Shown here: positions 36,884-51,537 of the stretch, in pieces
Layout of the letters: each line of letters starts with the position of its first letter
How positions within the stretch are numbered: position 1 is the first letter of the stretch
From: Xylogone sp. PMI_703
Taxonomy: Eukaryota; Ascomycota; Leotiomycetes
Reading direction: 5' to 3'
Length of the DNA stretch: 64,000 nt
Assembly (NCBI GenBank): GCA_021399445.1
Contig: JAJTUQ010000004.1
Coordinates: forward strand, 6,634,001-6,698,000
Notes under the pieces: generated by a model
The model's database searches: none
Told to the model about the DNA's origin: nothing
The model's input: the letters and a program-made list of their open reading frames with translations, nothing else
Program-made: the position numbers and the translations under genes

Positions 36884-37777
36884 CGTTTGTTAGATGTTCC
36901 ATGTTTCTCTATCCCCATGTAGGACTCATACGTACGATTGTGATACGGATGAATAGGGACGGCCTTAAGCGTAATGCCGCTCAACAACCTGAGTCATGCG
37001 GCCAGACGCTTTACAGGCTCCATTCCCACGGAAGACGAAATAAGGAGTGGCATAACTACCCTTTCGAAGATGTGGATACAAAGACGCAAGCGTGGCCACA
37101 CCGATGCAAGCTCTTGGCAGAATCCCCACTTACCAGACTTACTAGTTAGCTGCAGAACTGATGTTCCGATAGCACTGGTCAATTCCAGGATACTATGATG
37201 CGATGGCATATTGTGATGTATTCCCTGCCAACATCTTTGTTAGGGTATTCAACTACAAAAGTGAAGTGTCGGAGCCAGGTAAGTGTGGGGCATACCCCCA
37301 AGCAGCTGATCTTTCATATACCAAGCCGAGGGGCTCAATGCCGAACCAGGATAGGAAGTTTTGGGCAGAAAGTAGTTAGGGATTGCTACGCTGTATGACC
37401 AGGTACGGTAAAAAGCACTGACTCCGGGATTACTATACTTTGTTGTACGGTACTTGCAGAAGCGCTAGCTGTGGGGGATAGTGGCTGACTCGGCCCCGAC
37501 GCTACCGGGCATTCAGGGGTTGACTGTACGAATGCTACCTTCCTGCATACTTTCGTAGATGCTGACACCAAGTTAAAACTATAACAGTAGCGCGTTTACC
37601 ACACACGTGGGCCTTACTCAGAACTATCATTTGTTAGAACAACGTTAACCCGCCCATCCGGACTGTTAATATATGTGACTGGAAAAACTATGGCCTAGCT
37701 CTAAGATCTCCGCTACCTAAATATTGCTGATTGTGCATTTTCCTTAAACAATGACAACTCCCTGAGGCACATCCGAG
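36884..37777. other. Intergenic between the two left-hand UstYa-like genes
   Basis: Promoter of oxidase A and 3' region of oxidase B, both on the minus strand. Short open frames here show no recognisable domain. Confidence 0.4.
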
Positions 37778-38731
37778 TTATTCGCTAGCGCCATAATCCT
37801 CATGCGTGTGCTCATCGTGATGCCCAGCAAGAATTCCTGCCCCAATTCGGTCATTTGCACGATGCTCCTCTGCCCAGGCAAATAAACGATCATAGTCCCT
37901 GCAAACATGAGTGCCGTTCCACCCACTGGTGCCACGTCCAATTGGACTCTGGGGAATAGTGATGGTATCGTCCAAAGTGGGATCCGCGGCGCACTTAATA
38001 GCTCTCCGGAGTAACTCTGTGCAGTGGTATGTATGATATACCTCACCGACAGGTACTTGCGAGGGATCCTGGATAGCCTTGGTGAAAGACTGTTGTATCA
38101 TGTACTGCAGTTTAACTTGTCAGCATACTTTGCATATTCGGGGGTCACTCGAACACAAGCTTACTAAACAGTGCAGCTGATGGAAGACGGAAACAACATA
38201 TGTCTCTTCAGTATCACTATGTGCTGTTTTGACATTCACAAATCCTCGGCCCTCTGTCCATTTGTGGTTAGCTAGAAGGCAATGAAAAAATATGGGCCAA
38301 AAAGATAGGTAAAACACTCACTTGGCATGTCAGCTTCCCAACTCTGCTCTATCTCGGGCGTGATTTCAGCAATGATTCCAGGATCCTTGAAGAATTTAGT
38401 CACAAATGGAACTAAATTTCAGCTTTATTAGAATCCATGTATTCAAAAAAGTTTTCACAGACTTACATTCGGGTGCTAAAAGTAGATTCTCAGGGTGAAG
38501 ATGCTCCAGCATAGATTGAGTCTTTGCTGGTTGGAAAATGTAACCTAGTGCCGAGATCATGAGAAGCAAGAGAAGCAGAATACAGCAAATAGCTAGAAAT
38601 CTAATTTGCCGGCATAACTTCAACACAATTTGATTTTGTGCATGCACAAAATCGCTAGTTGATTCATTGTCCGAGCCACCGCTAACCGGGTGATAGGACT
38701 GCTTCCTTGACGATTTGATAAAGGGATACAT
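37778..38731 (-). CDS. UstYa-family (DUF3328) oxidase B of the RiPP cluster
   Basis: Same family as oxidase A but divergent. Exons 38731-38467, 38411-38322, 38271-38165 and 38104-37778 give 262 aa. N-terminal membrane helix FLAICCILLLLLLMISALGY. Luminal domain: FPFVTKFFKDPGIIAEITPE, IEQSWEADMP, GRGFVNVKTA, then first motif HQLHC and second motif HTYHC followed by LLRRAIKCAADPTL. GWNGTHVCRDYDRLFAWAEE is the family's C-terminal helix. The C-terminal tail is His-rich (GHHDEHTHEDY), which is unusual and might bind metal. Its start codon faces the precursor gene across a 467-bp shared promoter, so the two are probably co-expressed. Confidence 0.92.
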
Positions 38732-39198
38732 AGTTGGAGTAGGAAAACAATGAATTGAGAATGTTCTCCAGAGGATATCAAGCCTCAGCTGAAGAACAAA
38801 GTAGTTTATACTCTATGGCACCAGGTTACAAAATGCTCTATTGGTGACGAAGACTAACCATGCAAGGCTAAGGTGACTATCCTGGCGAAACCTCTTCTAT
38901 GAGTCCGGCCACTCCTGCAAGTTGCCCATGATGCAAGGGTACTATACTAAGGACCTTCCTTTCTTGTCCAATATACCGTCCACAATATATTTATTGGCTA
39001 GCGGATCAGCTTTACAATTCGTGCCTAGATTACGGAAGTATTCGCAGTGCCTGATACCTAGAAAGGCAAAGTATTTCACTCTGACTTTGTATAAAGGATC
39101 CAATTACTACCTGCTTTGTTTCCTTTCTACTGCTTCATATCTCCTCCTCTGTTCATAACTTGTCACTACTCTGCTTCTTCAGAGATTTGATAGTTAAA
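38732..39198. promoter_or_regulatory. Shared promoter region of oxidase B and the RiPP precursor
   Basis: The 467-bp gap between divergent starts at 38731 (minus) and 39199 (plus). A TATA-like box for the precursor lies inside. I see no clear repeated regulator site, and no pathway transcription factor is encoded in the cluster itself. Confidence 0.5.
39090..39096 (+). promoter_or_regulatory. TATA box of the RiPP precursor gene
   Basis: TATAAAG about 105 bases before the ATG at 39199. Supports that ATG as start, since the upstream in-frame ATG at 39160 would lie only 64 bases from the box and would bury the signal peptide. Confidence 0.5.
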
Positions 39199-39699
39199 AT
39201 GAAGTTTTTCAGCACCGTTGCCCTCTTTGGGCTCATGCAAATGGCCATTGCTGCCCCGGTTGCTGAACCAGAGGCTTCTCTTTCTCTCTCCGAGAGACAA
39301 TCTCCTGACCTTGGCTACTACGTCTACTTCAAGAGGGATGCTGCCCCAGCCGAGGTTGAGAAGCGACAGTCCCCAGATCTTGGTTACTACGTCTACTTCA
39401 AGAAAGACGCTCTTCCAGCTCCTGTTGCAACTGAGCTCGAAGAGAGACAATCTCCCGACCTTGGCTACTACACCTACTTTAAGAGAGATGTTTCTGCAGA
39501 GGAACTCGAGAAGAGACAGTCTCCTGACCTCGGCTTCTACGTTTACTTTAAGAGAGACGCCCTCCCAGCTGGCCTTGTAGCCGAGGTTGAGAAGAGACAA
39601 TCACCAGACCTTGGCTACTATGTTTACTTCAAGAGAGATGCCCTCCCTGCCCTTCAGGCAAGACAATCCCCAGACCTTGGCTTCTACGTCTACTTCTAA
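39199..39699 (+). CDS. Kex2-processed repeat RiPP precursor (dikaritin-like)
   Basis: 166-aa single-exon secretory precursor. Residues 1-19 are a signal peptide (MKFFSTVALFGLMQMAIAA), then a short acidic leader. Six copies of QSPDLG[Y/F]Y[V/T]YF follow. Each is preceded by KR, ER or AR; the first five are followed by KR or KK, and the sixth ends the protein. Spacers are acidic/Ala-Pro (DALPAPVATELE, DVSAEELE). Kex2-type cleavage would release up to six undecapeptides of two main sequences. An in-frame ATG 39 bases upstream (39160) would put charged residues before the signal peptide, so I start at 39199. The design matches UstA, the asperipin precursor and relatives, whose repeats are crosslinked at Tyr by UstYa proteins; four such genes flank this one. 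The mature product is not predictable from sequence. A bioactive or toxic peptide is possible but unproven. Confidence 0.95.
   Translation: MKFFSTVALFGLMQMAIAAPVAEPEASLSLSERQSPDLGYYVYFKRDAAPAEVEKRQSPDLGYYVYFKKDALPAPVATELEERQSPDLGYYTYFKRDVSAEELEKRQSPDLGFYVYFKRDALPAGLVAEVEKRQSPDLGYYVYFKRDALPALQARQSPDLGFYVYF
39290..39699 (+). repeat. Six tandem core-peptide repeats
   Basis: Units start with the codon for Gln at about 39298, 39367, 39448, 39517, 39598 and 39664. The protein repeat is nearly invariant while the codons differ at many third positions, so the peptide is under selection and the repeats are not fresh duplications. Variation is limited to Y/F at position 7 and V/T at position 9 of the core. 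Spacing between units is irregular because the spacers vary in length. Confidence 0.9.
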
Positions 39700-41155
39700 G
39701 AAGTAAAATACAAGGTTTGTCGTGTCCATTATTTTTAGCGCCGAGCGCTAAGGTCTATTGCTGATTCAAGTCTATAGTGCGGCGATGTGCATGAGAGAAG
39801 ACGATGTGGAGTAGAGCAAAAGTGGGAGAAGTGAGGGCGTGGAGGCAACTATTGCAGTGGAATTATGAGCATCTGTGTTATGATGAACATGAATGGATGG
39901 TGGGATATCGTGTGATATCATCCGCAGTACATGGGCATCACCTCCACTCATTTAAATGTCAAGTACGAATTTAGCAATGAAATTAAATTTGGTACATTAT
40001 TTAAACATAACTTATATGATATAATAGGGGGACCTTGCCTTAAAAGTAGTATAATCGATATATGCAATAAATAATATAGTTTGGGGCGGTGGAACTGGAT
40101 ACATCTACCGCTAACGAGTCAACTGGTGTCAATAAGGTCGCTTCTCTCTTTCCAGGAAGCATTACATCTTCAAAGTGGGAGATACTTACTCCATGCGGAA
40201 AATACTACAGCGACGACATCTCGCGGAATCGACGATTAACCAGCTGTGGGGACGCTACTTCAGTATCGTTCTCACTGCAACACGGCCCATGCACTTGGGG
40301 CGTCTTGAAGCATGCAAGCTGTATTCGCACTTTTACGGAAGGGTGGGACGCGGAACGCTAGCTGGATCAAATCAGCAACAACTGAAGCTAATTAAATGGT
40401 TTAGAACTCCGGAACTCGTACAATATTACGGCCCAGTTGAGAGACGTATGGTAGCAACCAGGGCTGGCCCGGGGGCCTGGTTCAACGGCTGGCTGAGGCG
40501 CCATCCGGGGTCTAGCTGAAAAGTGCTTGCCGCCCGTGCCACTGCCACGGCCTTTGCCGAGCGGTATTCGCAGTTCCCTCCCGCCAAGCGCCATCCCGGC
40601 CAGCACGTGTTGACATGCTGTGCTCCCAACAGTCTCCTGGTGATGCAAACACAGTTCTAAAGTACATGCCAAGCGGCGAGGAGCTGACTTTGCAGAATAT
40701 GGTTAGTGAAGTCGACCATATCGATCGTAGCAGCCTCAGGAAAGACAACCCCTGTGGAATTCGCAACGCCGATTCTCCTTGTCACAACACTCCGAGCACC
40801 TACCATCTAGAAGTTAATTAATCCCATTACGGTAGGTATACGATTAGTTTAATTACTTCTGCATATGCAACTACAGTATGAGACACGATTTCCCCAATCA
40901 AACCACCTTAGCATCCTCCTTCCTTTAGTTCCCTTAGCAGTCAATATATGAAATGTCCTTTAGAGTGCCCGGTGGCTCCGAAGTCCATGACCGAAACCAA
41001 GTAACAGCCGAAAAGTTGTGAACTGGATGCTCCATTTGGAATATGCTCCGATTATCATTCTGGACGGTTCCTTCCGGTGGTAGTAACTCTCTCCTTTCGT
41101 GGCCTAACAGATCCTTTCCTACAGGCAAAATCTGCTTCTCCATGCAGGACTCATC
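39700..41155. other. Intergenic between precursor and oxidase C, with a GC-rich patch
   Basis: The first 350 bp are the precursor's 3' region. 40090-40800 is richer in GC than its surroundings and has open frames on both strands without recognisable domains (40175-40519 plus, 40388-40672 minus). It could be a remnant of a gene or repeat. The end is the oxidase C promoter. Confidence 0.4.
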
Positions 41156-42350
41156 ATGCTGTTCTCTTTGCAGCGACGACAGCACGACCAAGAAGTTGCT
41201 TATGAACCTCTAGCAGATGAGAAGAATCAAGGAGACGTCCCTCGATTCTCCAAGAGGTCGTCATGGAGAGGTTCATTTTGGGATCTGAAATTCGATTTCT
41301 GGGCTCTCTTATCTTGTGTACTTGCCGCCACGACCATTGTACTGTCTGGTTTGCTCTATAGACAACACCTCATTTTGTCTCAAGGTTCAAGTTTTGAGAA
41401 TGGTTTCGAAACGGACCTAGGTAGCGCCACCCATTATTTCCTCCACCATATTCAAATTCCTTTTGGCTATCAATATTCCTGACAGGTACACTAATATAAA
41501 GTATAGCGCCTGCAAGGCCTGCAGTCAAGCTGGTAGATTTACGATTTACTGGTGAACTGGCAGTAGAGAATGGGAAGTGGATTCGGCGGATCAACTATTC
41601 TATGCCTCAGTATGCTGGGCCACCTAGTGATGCTATAGATAAAGCCTGGGGTGATCTTATACTTCGTATTTGACCTCGGTTTTGTTACCAAGATTTCTAC
41701 TGATGTTGAACCAGCCGTTAATATTGACCTCGAAGGCGATGAGGCTAAGGGACTCGAAGATACGTGGATATGGCCTGGAACGGACAAGCACTATACAGGG
41801 TAATCCAAACAATTTAATATATTCCAGAGTGCATTTTGCTGACTTTATGAAGTTTCACAGTACACCATACTCTTCATTGCGTTGTATGTACCACCATTTT
41901 TTATATTACACATATTTTACGCATACTAACGCTACTCTAGAACATGTTGCGAATGGCCATCTACAAAGATTATTACCTTTTCCCTGATGACATAGCGAAG
42001 AGGGAGTTCACATGGATTCATCTTGGTAAGTCTTCGCGAGACCTAAACTCAAGAGAAGAGAGCAAAGATTCTATTCAAGTCTAATACTTTATCTGTTAAC
42101 GATAAACATTTTTTCAGACCACTGTATAGATTTCATCAGACAAGCGGTGCAATGTCACGCTGATCTAACTCCTATGAGATGGTACTGGTCGGAAGCTGTA
42201 GATCAAGCAGTCTTGAAGGCAGAATCGCCCCATACTTGCCGAAAATGGGACAATATCCAGAAATGGGCTATGGATCGAATTCACGTATTGTCCGAAGCAG
42301 AAAAGGCGAAAATACCGCCACGACCTCCTCATGGAAGTTGGTCTCCCTGA
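41156..42350 (+). CDS. UstYa-family (DUF3328) oxidase C of the RiPP cluster
   Basis: Six exons (41156-41420, 41507-41665, 41715-41799, 41853-41880, 41941-42025, 42118-42350) give 284 aa. One N-terminal helix (FWALLSCVLAATTIVLSGLLY) anchors it. Luminal domain: YAGPPSDAIDKAWGDLILP, then NIDLEGDEAKGLEDTW, first motif HTLHC in a 28-bp micro-exon, and second motif HLDHC followed by IDFIRQAVQCHAD. The C-terminus ends RPPHGSWSP. The tiny exon 4 matters: skipping it or using the nearby CAG acceptor loses the metal-binding motif, so automated models may misannotate this gene. The Y.GPPS..D.AW pattern resembles the UstYb/cyclochlorotine-type subgroup more than oxidases A and B. Confidence 0.9.
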
Positions 42351-43043
42351 GCCTATGATTATTAGATGTCAAAAAACTGCTTCCTTTAAACTAGTAGATG
42401 ATAGATTAGAAGGTATCACATCCATCACAAAGAAGAGAAAATAGAACTTGACACCGTAACTGTCTGTTTACGAATCGCGGAGCAGATATATTAATAAAAA
42501 TTAAAACACTATAGCGAATTGTATTGAGCTTATCTCTTACTCTAACTCCTCAAGCATAAGAGAGAATTATATGGCTTAATGATTAATGAACCTAAGCGGC
42601 TAGTTTACACAACGCTGCATTTCTAACATGCTAAAACTACTTCTCCGAAACACGAGCAATCCAATACAATTAGCTTAAATCCAAATACGGAAAGTTATTC
42701 GGCCTTTACATTCTGTGATAACCTTGCAGACTACCGCAATTACCCTTACCCACACGTGTGTTCGTATGAAGAGGTGTATGGCTCGCCGGTTAGTCGTGGA
42801 TGTGGATTACTATGCACTCTATGACAGTTGGCACACGACAGCCCCTAGCTTAATCCTTGTACCCATCTTTACCTAGATTGGAAGGATGCTAACTAATTTT
42901 CCGGGGTATGGTCAATCATTTGTGACGAATACGGCTATATTTCCCGCAAGTTGGCTGGTGGTTGTTATAGGTTCGGTCTGAGCGTTAAGTCTTCATCCTC
43001 TGCTTGAGAACTTCGTAACTTACTATCAGTGGCATAGAAGCTG
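42351..43043. other. Intergenic between oxidases C and D
   Basis: 3' region of C and promoter of D. Nothing else recognised. Confidence 0.4.
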
Positions 43044-44157
43044 ATGATGGGGCACGCGGAAGAATCAAGTATTCCGTTCTTAGAAGATGACGCGGAGAAA
43101 CACAGTGAACCATCAGAAACGATCGTGAATGAAGTCTCGTTTTCGAAACGGAAAAGAGTCTTGCATTACCGATGGCTTATATTTTGTATTCTGATAGTTG
43201 TCCTGACCAATGTAGTAACCTTCGCAGTCACTGGTCGTATTAGAAACAACAGGCTTGATATGATATGTGGTCTTCATACCTCTCAAGCTCGAAGTAAGCA
43301 ATATGTTGTCTCCTCTAGGGGCTCTATAAGATCCCTTGTCTTACTAATCCTCTTTTTAGCAATTATTCTGGATGATACAGATATCTCATATAGTAGTGTG
43401 GTGTTCAATGGCACCTTTCTGAAAGACACTATCTACCGACAGCCTGCCAGTCCTGAAGTGGATGCAGCTTGGAAGGCTCTGGGAGTAGATTGTAGGCTCC
43501 TTATCACTACAGGTTTTGCAGCCAATAACTATAGTCTAATCTTCTATCTAGACAAACCTATTATAGTACCTTACGAGAAAGGTGTAGCATCAGGCATAGA
43601 GGAAAACCATCTCATAATTCCGGAGCAATACGGCGGTCCAGGGTATCCAGCTGTAGTTGAGTTCTCTCACCAATTACATTGTTTGGTAAGATTATGCGGT
43701 GTAAATAACTTAATCAAACATTTTAACTAACATATAACAGAACCTCATGCGTCAAGCCCTCTACTGGAATTCAGAATATTACTTTAAACTTGGTGAAGGC
43801 CCATGGAGGAATAACGAACCCAGTCTAAGGTCGCATGTTGGTAGGTCGACCGTTTTCTTTTACGTTCTGTCCCCTCGCACTATTAAACCATAATATTAAT
43901 TGCCCTTAATGTTAGGCCACTGTATGGATTCTCTTCGACAAACCCTAATGTGTAATGCGGATATAGGTCTCCTACCGTTCCTCTGGGTTAAACCGAAGGG
44001 AGAATCTCCCCATCCGTTTACCGACTTCTTCCGCCCACATAAATGTCGCAATTTTGATGATATTAGAGCTTCAGCAGAGAAAAGGCAGGCGACATGGGAT
44101 GAGACTATGGATATAACACCTCGTAAAGGTGCGTTGATTTTGGACGACTATCCTTGA
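43044..44157 (+). CDS. UstYa-family (DUF3328) oxidase D of the RiPP cluster
   Basis: Five exons (43044-43293, 43360-43491, 43552-43685, 43741-43840, 43916-44157) give 285 aa. N-terminal acidic tail, then helix WLIFCILIVVLTNVVTFAV. The domain has RQPASPEVDAAWKALGVDY, PYEKGVASGIEENHLIIPEQ, YGGPGYPAVVEFS, first motif HQLHC, NLMRQALYWNSEYY, and second motif HVGHC with MDSLRQTLMCNADIG. The C-terminal segment HKCRNFDDIRASAEKRQATW is typical of the UstYb-like branch. Both HxxHC motifs are intact. A second ATG follows the first directly. Same orientation as the precursor and oxidase C. Confidence 0.92.
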
Positions 44158-44694
44158 GGTATGCTTTGAGAAAGTGCCGAGACAGTGCACGCTCGGAATG
44201 TTCCTCAGCAATTCAGCACATTGTGATACTATAAAGTAGAAGCCCGATAGGGCGTATAGATAAACGAGCTCACATATAATTTATACCAACTAGCACATTA
44301 GCACACTCACTGGATCGATAATCCATTGCTAAGCTCTGGCGTAAGCTAGCTGATAACGGACGTGTAGTGGATCGTTATCACTCTTGGCCCAGGTCTGGGC
44401 TCTGTCGAGATTCTTTCGTACGAGAGACGATGCCGTCTACCGCTACGAAAGTAAGATCTGACAAGTTTCCGCAATTCGGAGACTATGATACCTTGAAACA
44501 AAATTATAATAAAACTCAATTGTAAGATTGCATAGGTACACTTAAATCCATAGTGACGGCCCGGCTCTGAGGACACCACAATTTGGATTTTTGTCTCATA
44601 AGATCCAGCGATCTCATGAGCTTCAAAGCTAGCTTAAAGCCTTGGTCAATTTTCAAATCTTGGATATACAGCCACTTTTAGCCTCCAAATATCA
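44158..44694. other. Intergenic between the RiPP cluster and SHMT
   Basis: 3' region of oxidase D and promoter of the hydroxymethyltransferase gene. Marks the boundary between the two clusters. Nothing coding recognised. Confidence 0.4.
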
Positions 44695-46603
44695 ATGATG
44701 CAAAGCTCCTCTGCTAGAAGAATTGCGCGATCAGTAGGTCTCCATGCAATACGGGGACGGCTTTACGCCTCTCCACGTGTTGCCGGAAACGGGCGAGATG
44801 AGATAGCAAAACGGGCATCATCAACCGTCTCACTGCAGCAACAACACAAGGTTCAGCATATACTACATCATTACAGAGAATAGATAGCTAATTATATATT
44901 ATCGCAGCTCCTTCATGAGGATCTTGCGACTTTAGACCCGGAAGTTTACCAAATAATCCAAAAGGTACTAGTATCCAGCCTGCCATCGACACACATACAA
45001 GAGTATTAACAATTAATACTTAATGTGCAGGAAAAACTTCGGCAAAAGAATTACATCAATCTTATTCCTTCAGAGAACTTCACGTCTGAAGCGGTTCTAG
45101 AGGCTCTCGGGAGTGTAATGCAAAGTCAGCAACCGCCCTTAAAGCCCGATTGTACTAGTGATTTACTGACTACAATGGCTTGAGTATAGACAAGTATTCT
45201 GAGGGGTATCCAGGAGCAAGGTATTATGGAGGAAATGAGTTCATAGACGAAGCAGAAAGGCTGTGTCAGCACCGAGCACTTGAGGCATTTAATCTCAATA
45301 AGGATGAATGGGGTGTAAATGTTCAACGTAAGTCTGTTTCCATATATTTCTCATCTCACAGCTGCAACCTAGTTATCATATTCCAAGTGTCTCAGACATG
45401 AACCGGCGTGATACATTGTTCACTATTCTTGTACACAAACTTATTTTAGCTGTGCCCTGCTAACTAGATGTTGTAGCACACTCAGGATCTCCTGCTAATC
45501 TCCAAGCATACTCGGCTGTTTTGGATGTTCACGACCGCATAATGGGTCTAGACCTCCCCCACGGCGGCCATTTATCTCATGGCTACCAAACACCTACTAA
45601 GAAGATTTCTGCTGTCTCAAAGTATTTTGAAACACTCCCCTACCGCCTTGAAGAATCTACCGGTCTGATAGACTATGAAAAGCTAGAGCAAACTGCTCTG
45701 CTATACCGCCCTAAGCTTATCATAGCTGGTGCGTCAGCATACAGCCGTCTGATCCAGTACGATCGGATGAAACAGATCGCTGATAAGGTAGGCGCGTACC
45801 TTCTGAGTGATATGGCACACATTTCTGGCCTAGTTGCAGCAAATGTCCTACCATCCCCCTTCACACATTCTGATATAGTTACGACGACGACGCATAAATC
45901 CCTGCGTGGTCCTCGTGGAGCCATGATATTCTACCGCAAGGGAGTACGTCGTTCACTCAAAGGCAAAGAGGAGCAGTATGATCTTGAAGAGAAGATCAAC
46001 TCCTCTGTTTTCCCAGGCCATCAAGGTGGCCCTCATAACCACACTATTACCTCACTAGCCGTCGCTCTAGCGCAGGCCCAGACTCCGGAGTTTAAGTCTT
46101 ATCAGCAACAAGTTCTTCTCAACGCGAAGGCACTAGCAGACAGGATAGGCAAAGGTGATGGTGGTCTAGGATATACTCTTGTTTCAGGGGGTACAGATAA
46201 CCATCTCATTTTACTTGACTTGAGGGATCGTGGAATCGATGGAGCGAGACTTGAGCGTGTTCTCGACCTTGTGAGTCTAACATCGAACAAAAATACTGTC
46301 CCAGGAGACAAATCAGCTCTCAAGCCTGGCGGATTGCGAATTGGATCGCCAGCCATGACAACAAGGGGGATGCAGACGGGTGATTTCGAAAGGATAGCAG
46401 AGATCATCCATAGGGCCATAGGGATTACGCAGAGACTGGACAAGGAAGCCAAGGAAGCGAGCATGGAGAAAGGCAGGAAGAATCCAGGAACCGTAGGAGC
46501 GTTCCTAGAGTTCCTGAAGGAGACTGAAGATAAAGACATAGTCAACCTACGAAAGGAAAACGAAGAGTGGGCTAGCACATTCCCTTTACCATGGGAAGCC
46601 TGA
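44695..46603 (+). CDS. Serine hydroxymethyltransferase, mitochondrial type
   Basis: PLP enzyme that interconverts glycine plus 5,10-methylene-THF and serine plus THF. Exons 44695-44850, 44908-44964, 45031-45124, 45190-45327 and 45477-46603 give 523 aa. The first about 45 residues are rich in Arg, Ser and Ala without acids early on ([20 protein letters not shown]), a mitochondrial presequence. Conserved parts: [72 protein letters not shown] and the PLP lysine in [13 protein letters not shown]. Two donors (GTTCAG and GTCAGC) are weak. A second copy of a housekeeping enzyme next to a methylglycine dehydrogenase suggests a catabolic role: to combine the glycine and methylene-THF that the pathway yields. 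Confidence 0.93.
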
Positions 46604-50240
<3,637 letters not shown>

Positions 50241-51537
50241 CCACATAGAGCCACAAGCTTGTAGAGAGTTTAGAGTTATCTGCAGTGATAATGTAGACTA
50301 TGAATTGAGAATTCTCTCAAATGCAAAACTTATACGAGAGAAGTCACGGAAATGATGAGCAAAAGTTGGTGGTAGTGGCATCTAAAGTGAACCTGTGATA
50401 TCTCCGTGTTACCTGCACGTTAGCTTCTGCCGCTCACTTAAATTAAGACTGTTCCGTCGAGAGCAATTCAGAAATCGTACCATTCGCCGAGTGAAATATT
50501 CCATCTTCCGATAAGCCGTTAAGATGTGACACTTGAAGAAAAGCCCAAGTCGGCCATATTATCTGCTAGTAAAATTAGAGTAAGAAGAGAAAAATGAGGT
50601 AATCTCTTTTCCAGTCGGAATGAACGATCGTATGCATCATTACCTTCCTCAAAAGTGACATGCTGTACTGTACCTTACCTACCTCGTACCAAACTGCCAA
50701 TTGTTGGGTGCTATATTAAGGCGGGTTCCTCTTAACCCGTGACCTCATAGCCAAATATATTACCAGTATGATACCATATCGAGTCTATAAAGATATAAAC
50801 ATCAGTTACCATATATTAGTCGCGACTTCAAGCTTTACTCCGAATTGCGTTGGCTGACTGAAGGCGTCTTGGAAATTGTCGCATTGGGAAGAACGCAGGC
50901 GAATAAGTGTATATTAAAGATACTCTAATTAAGTTGTCGCTTTGGGTAGCCGCATATGGAACAGAGTATTGGTGCTTCTGGGTAGTTGCATATGGAGTCT
51001 TGAACCGTAACGGATGGAGTCATTGCACTAACGACTTTCAAGTAGAGCAGAACGGAGTTTGATCGTCTGACACTTAATTATATTGGTGCGAGCTTGTCCG
51101 AACAGTCTTATATCCGAGGACTTCTGTATGAGACGAGCATGAATTTCTCAAATTCCAATTTTTCATCAATATTGTGTGCGGTGAAGAGAAATAACGGAGA
51201 GCACACTGCTGTAGCTGTTAAGGGAGGCCGGCGCTACCATACCCTGTATACAGCCGTAGACGGTCAGGGTGGAATCCAGTCGTAACGTGCAGGAAAATCA
51301 TCGCCCTCACTGAGACTTGACGATTTGATTGATCTAATATCCAAAGAAAGCTGCTGGGATTCATTTTTCTCCTAGGTTGAAGCTCACTGCGGGAGAGACT
51401 ATTCTCCTTTGTCGCTTTCTGCGTATGAGACTCGGTGTTGTGCACCAGGTATTCCGTAGATGTAGAAGAGCTCATAGATAGATATTCATCTCATTTATAC
51501 TTCCGATAAAGTCGTAACGTAATCGTTGGTATGAATA
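50241..51537. other. Convergent intergenic region, nothing recognised
   Basis: Between the stops of the dehydrogenase and the Zn2Cys6 regulator. Open frames at 51094-51285 and 51218-51475 have no recognisable domain. Confidence 0.4.

Noticed and set aside
39160..39198. Upstream in-frame ATG of the RiPP precursor
   Set aside because: It would place charged residues before a perfect signal peptide; the ATG at 39199 fits better with the TATA box and the peptide.
40388..40672. Open frame (94 aa, minus) in the gap between precursor and oxidase C
   Set aside because: No recognisable domain, no splice partner, and overlapping frames on the other strand; likely a by-product of GC-richer sequence.
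41666..41714. Frameshift in oxidase C after GDLIL
   Set aside because: Treating 41666-41714 as an intron gives LILPVNIDLEGDEA in frame and a whole-codon total.
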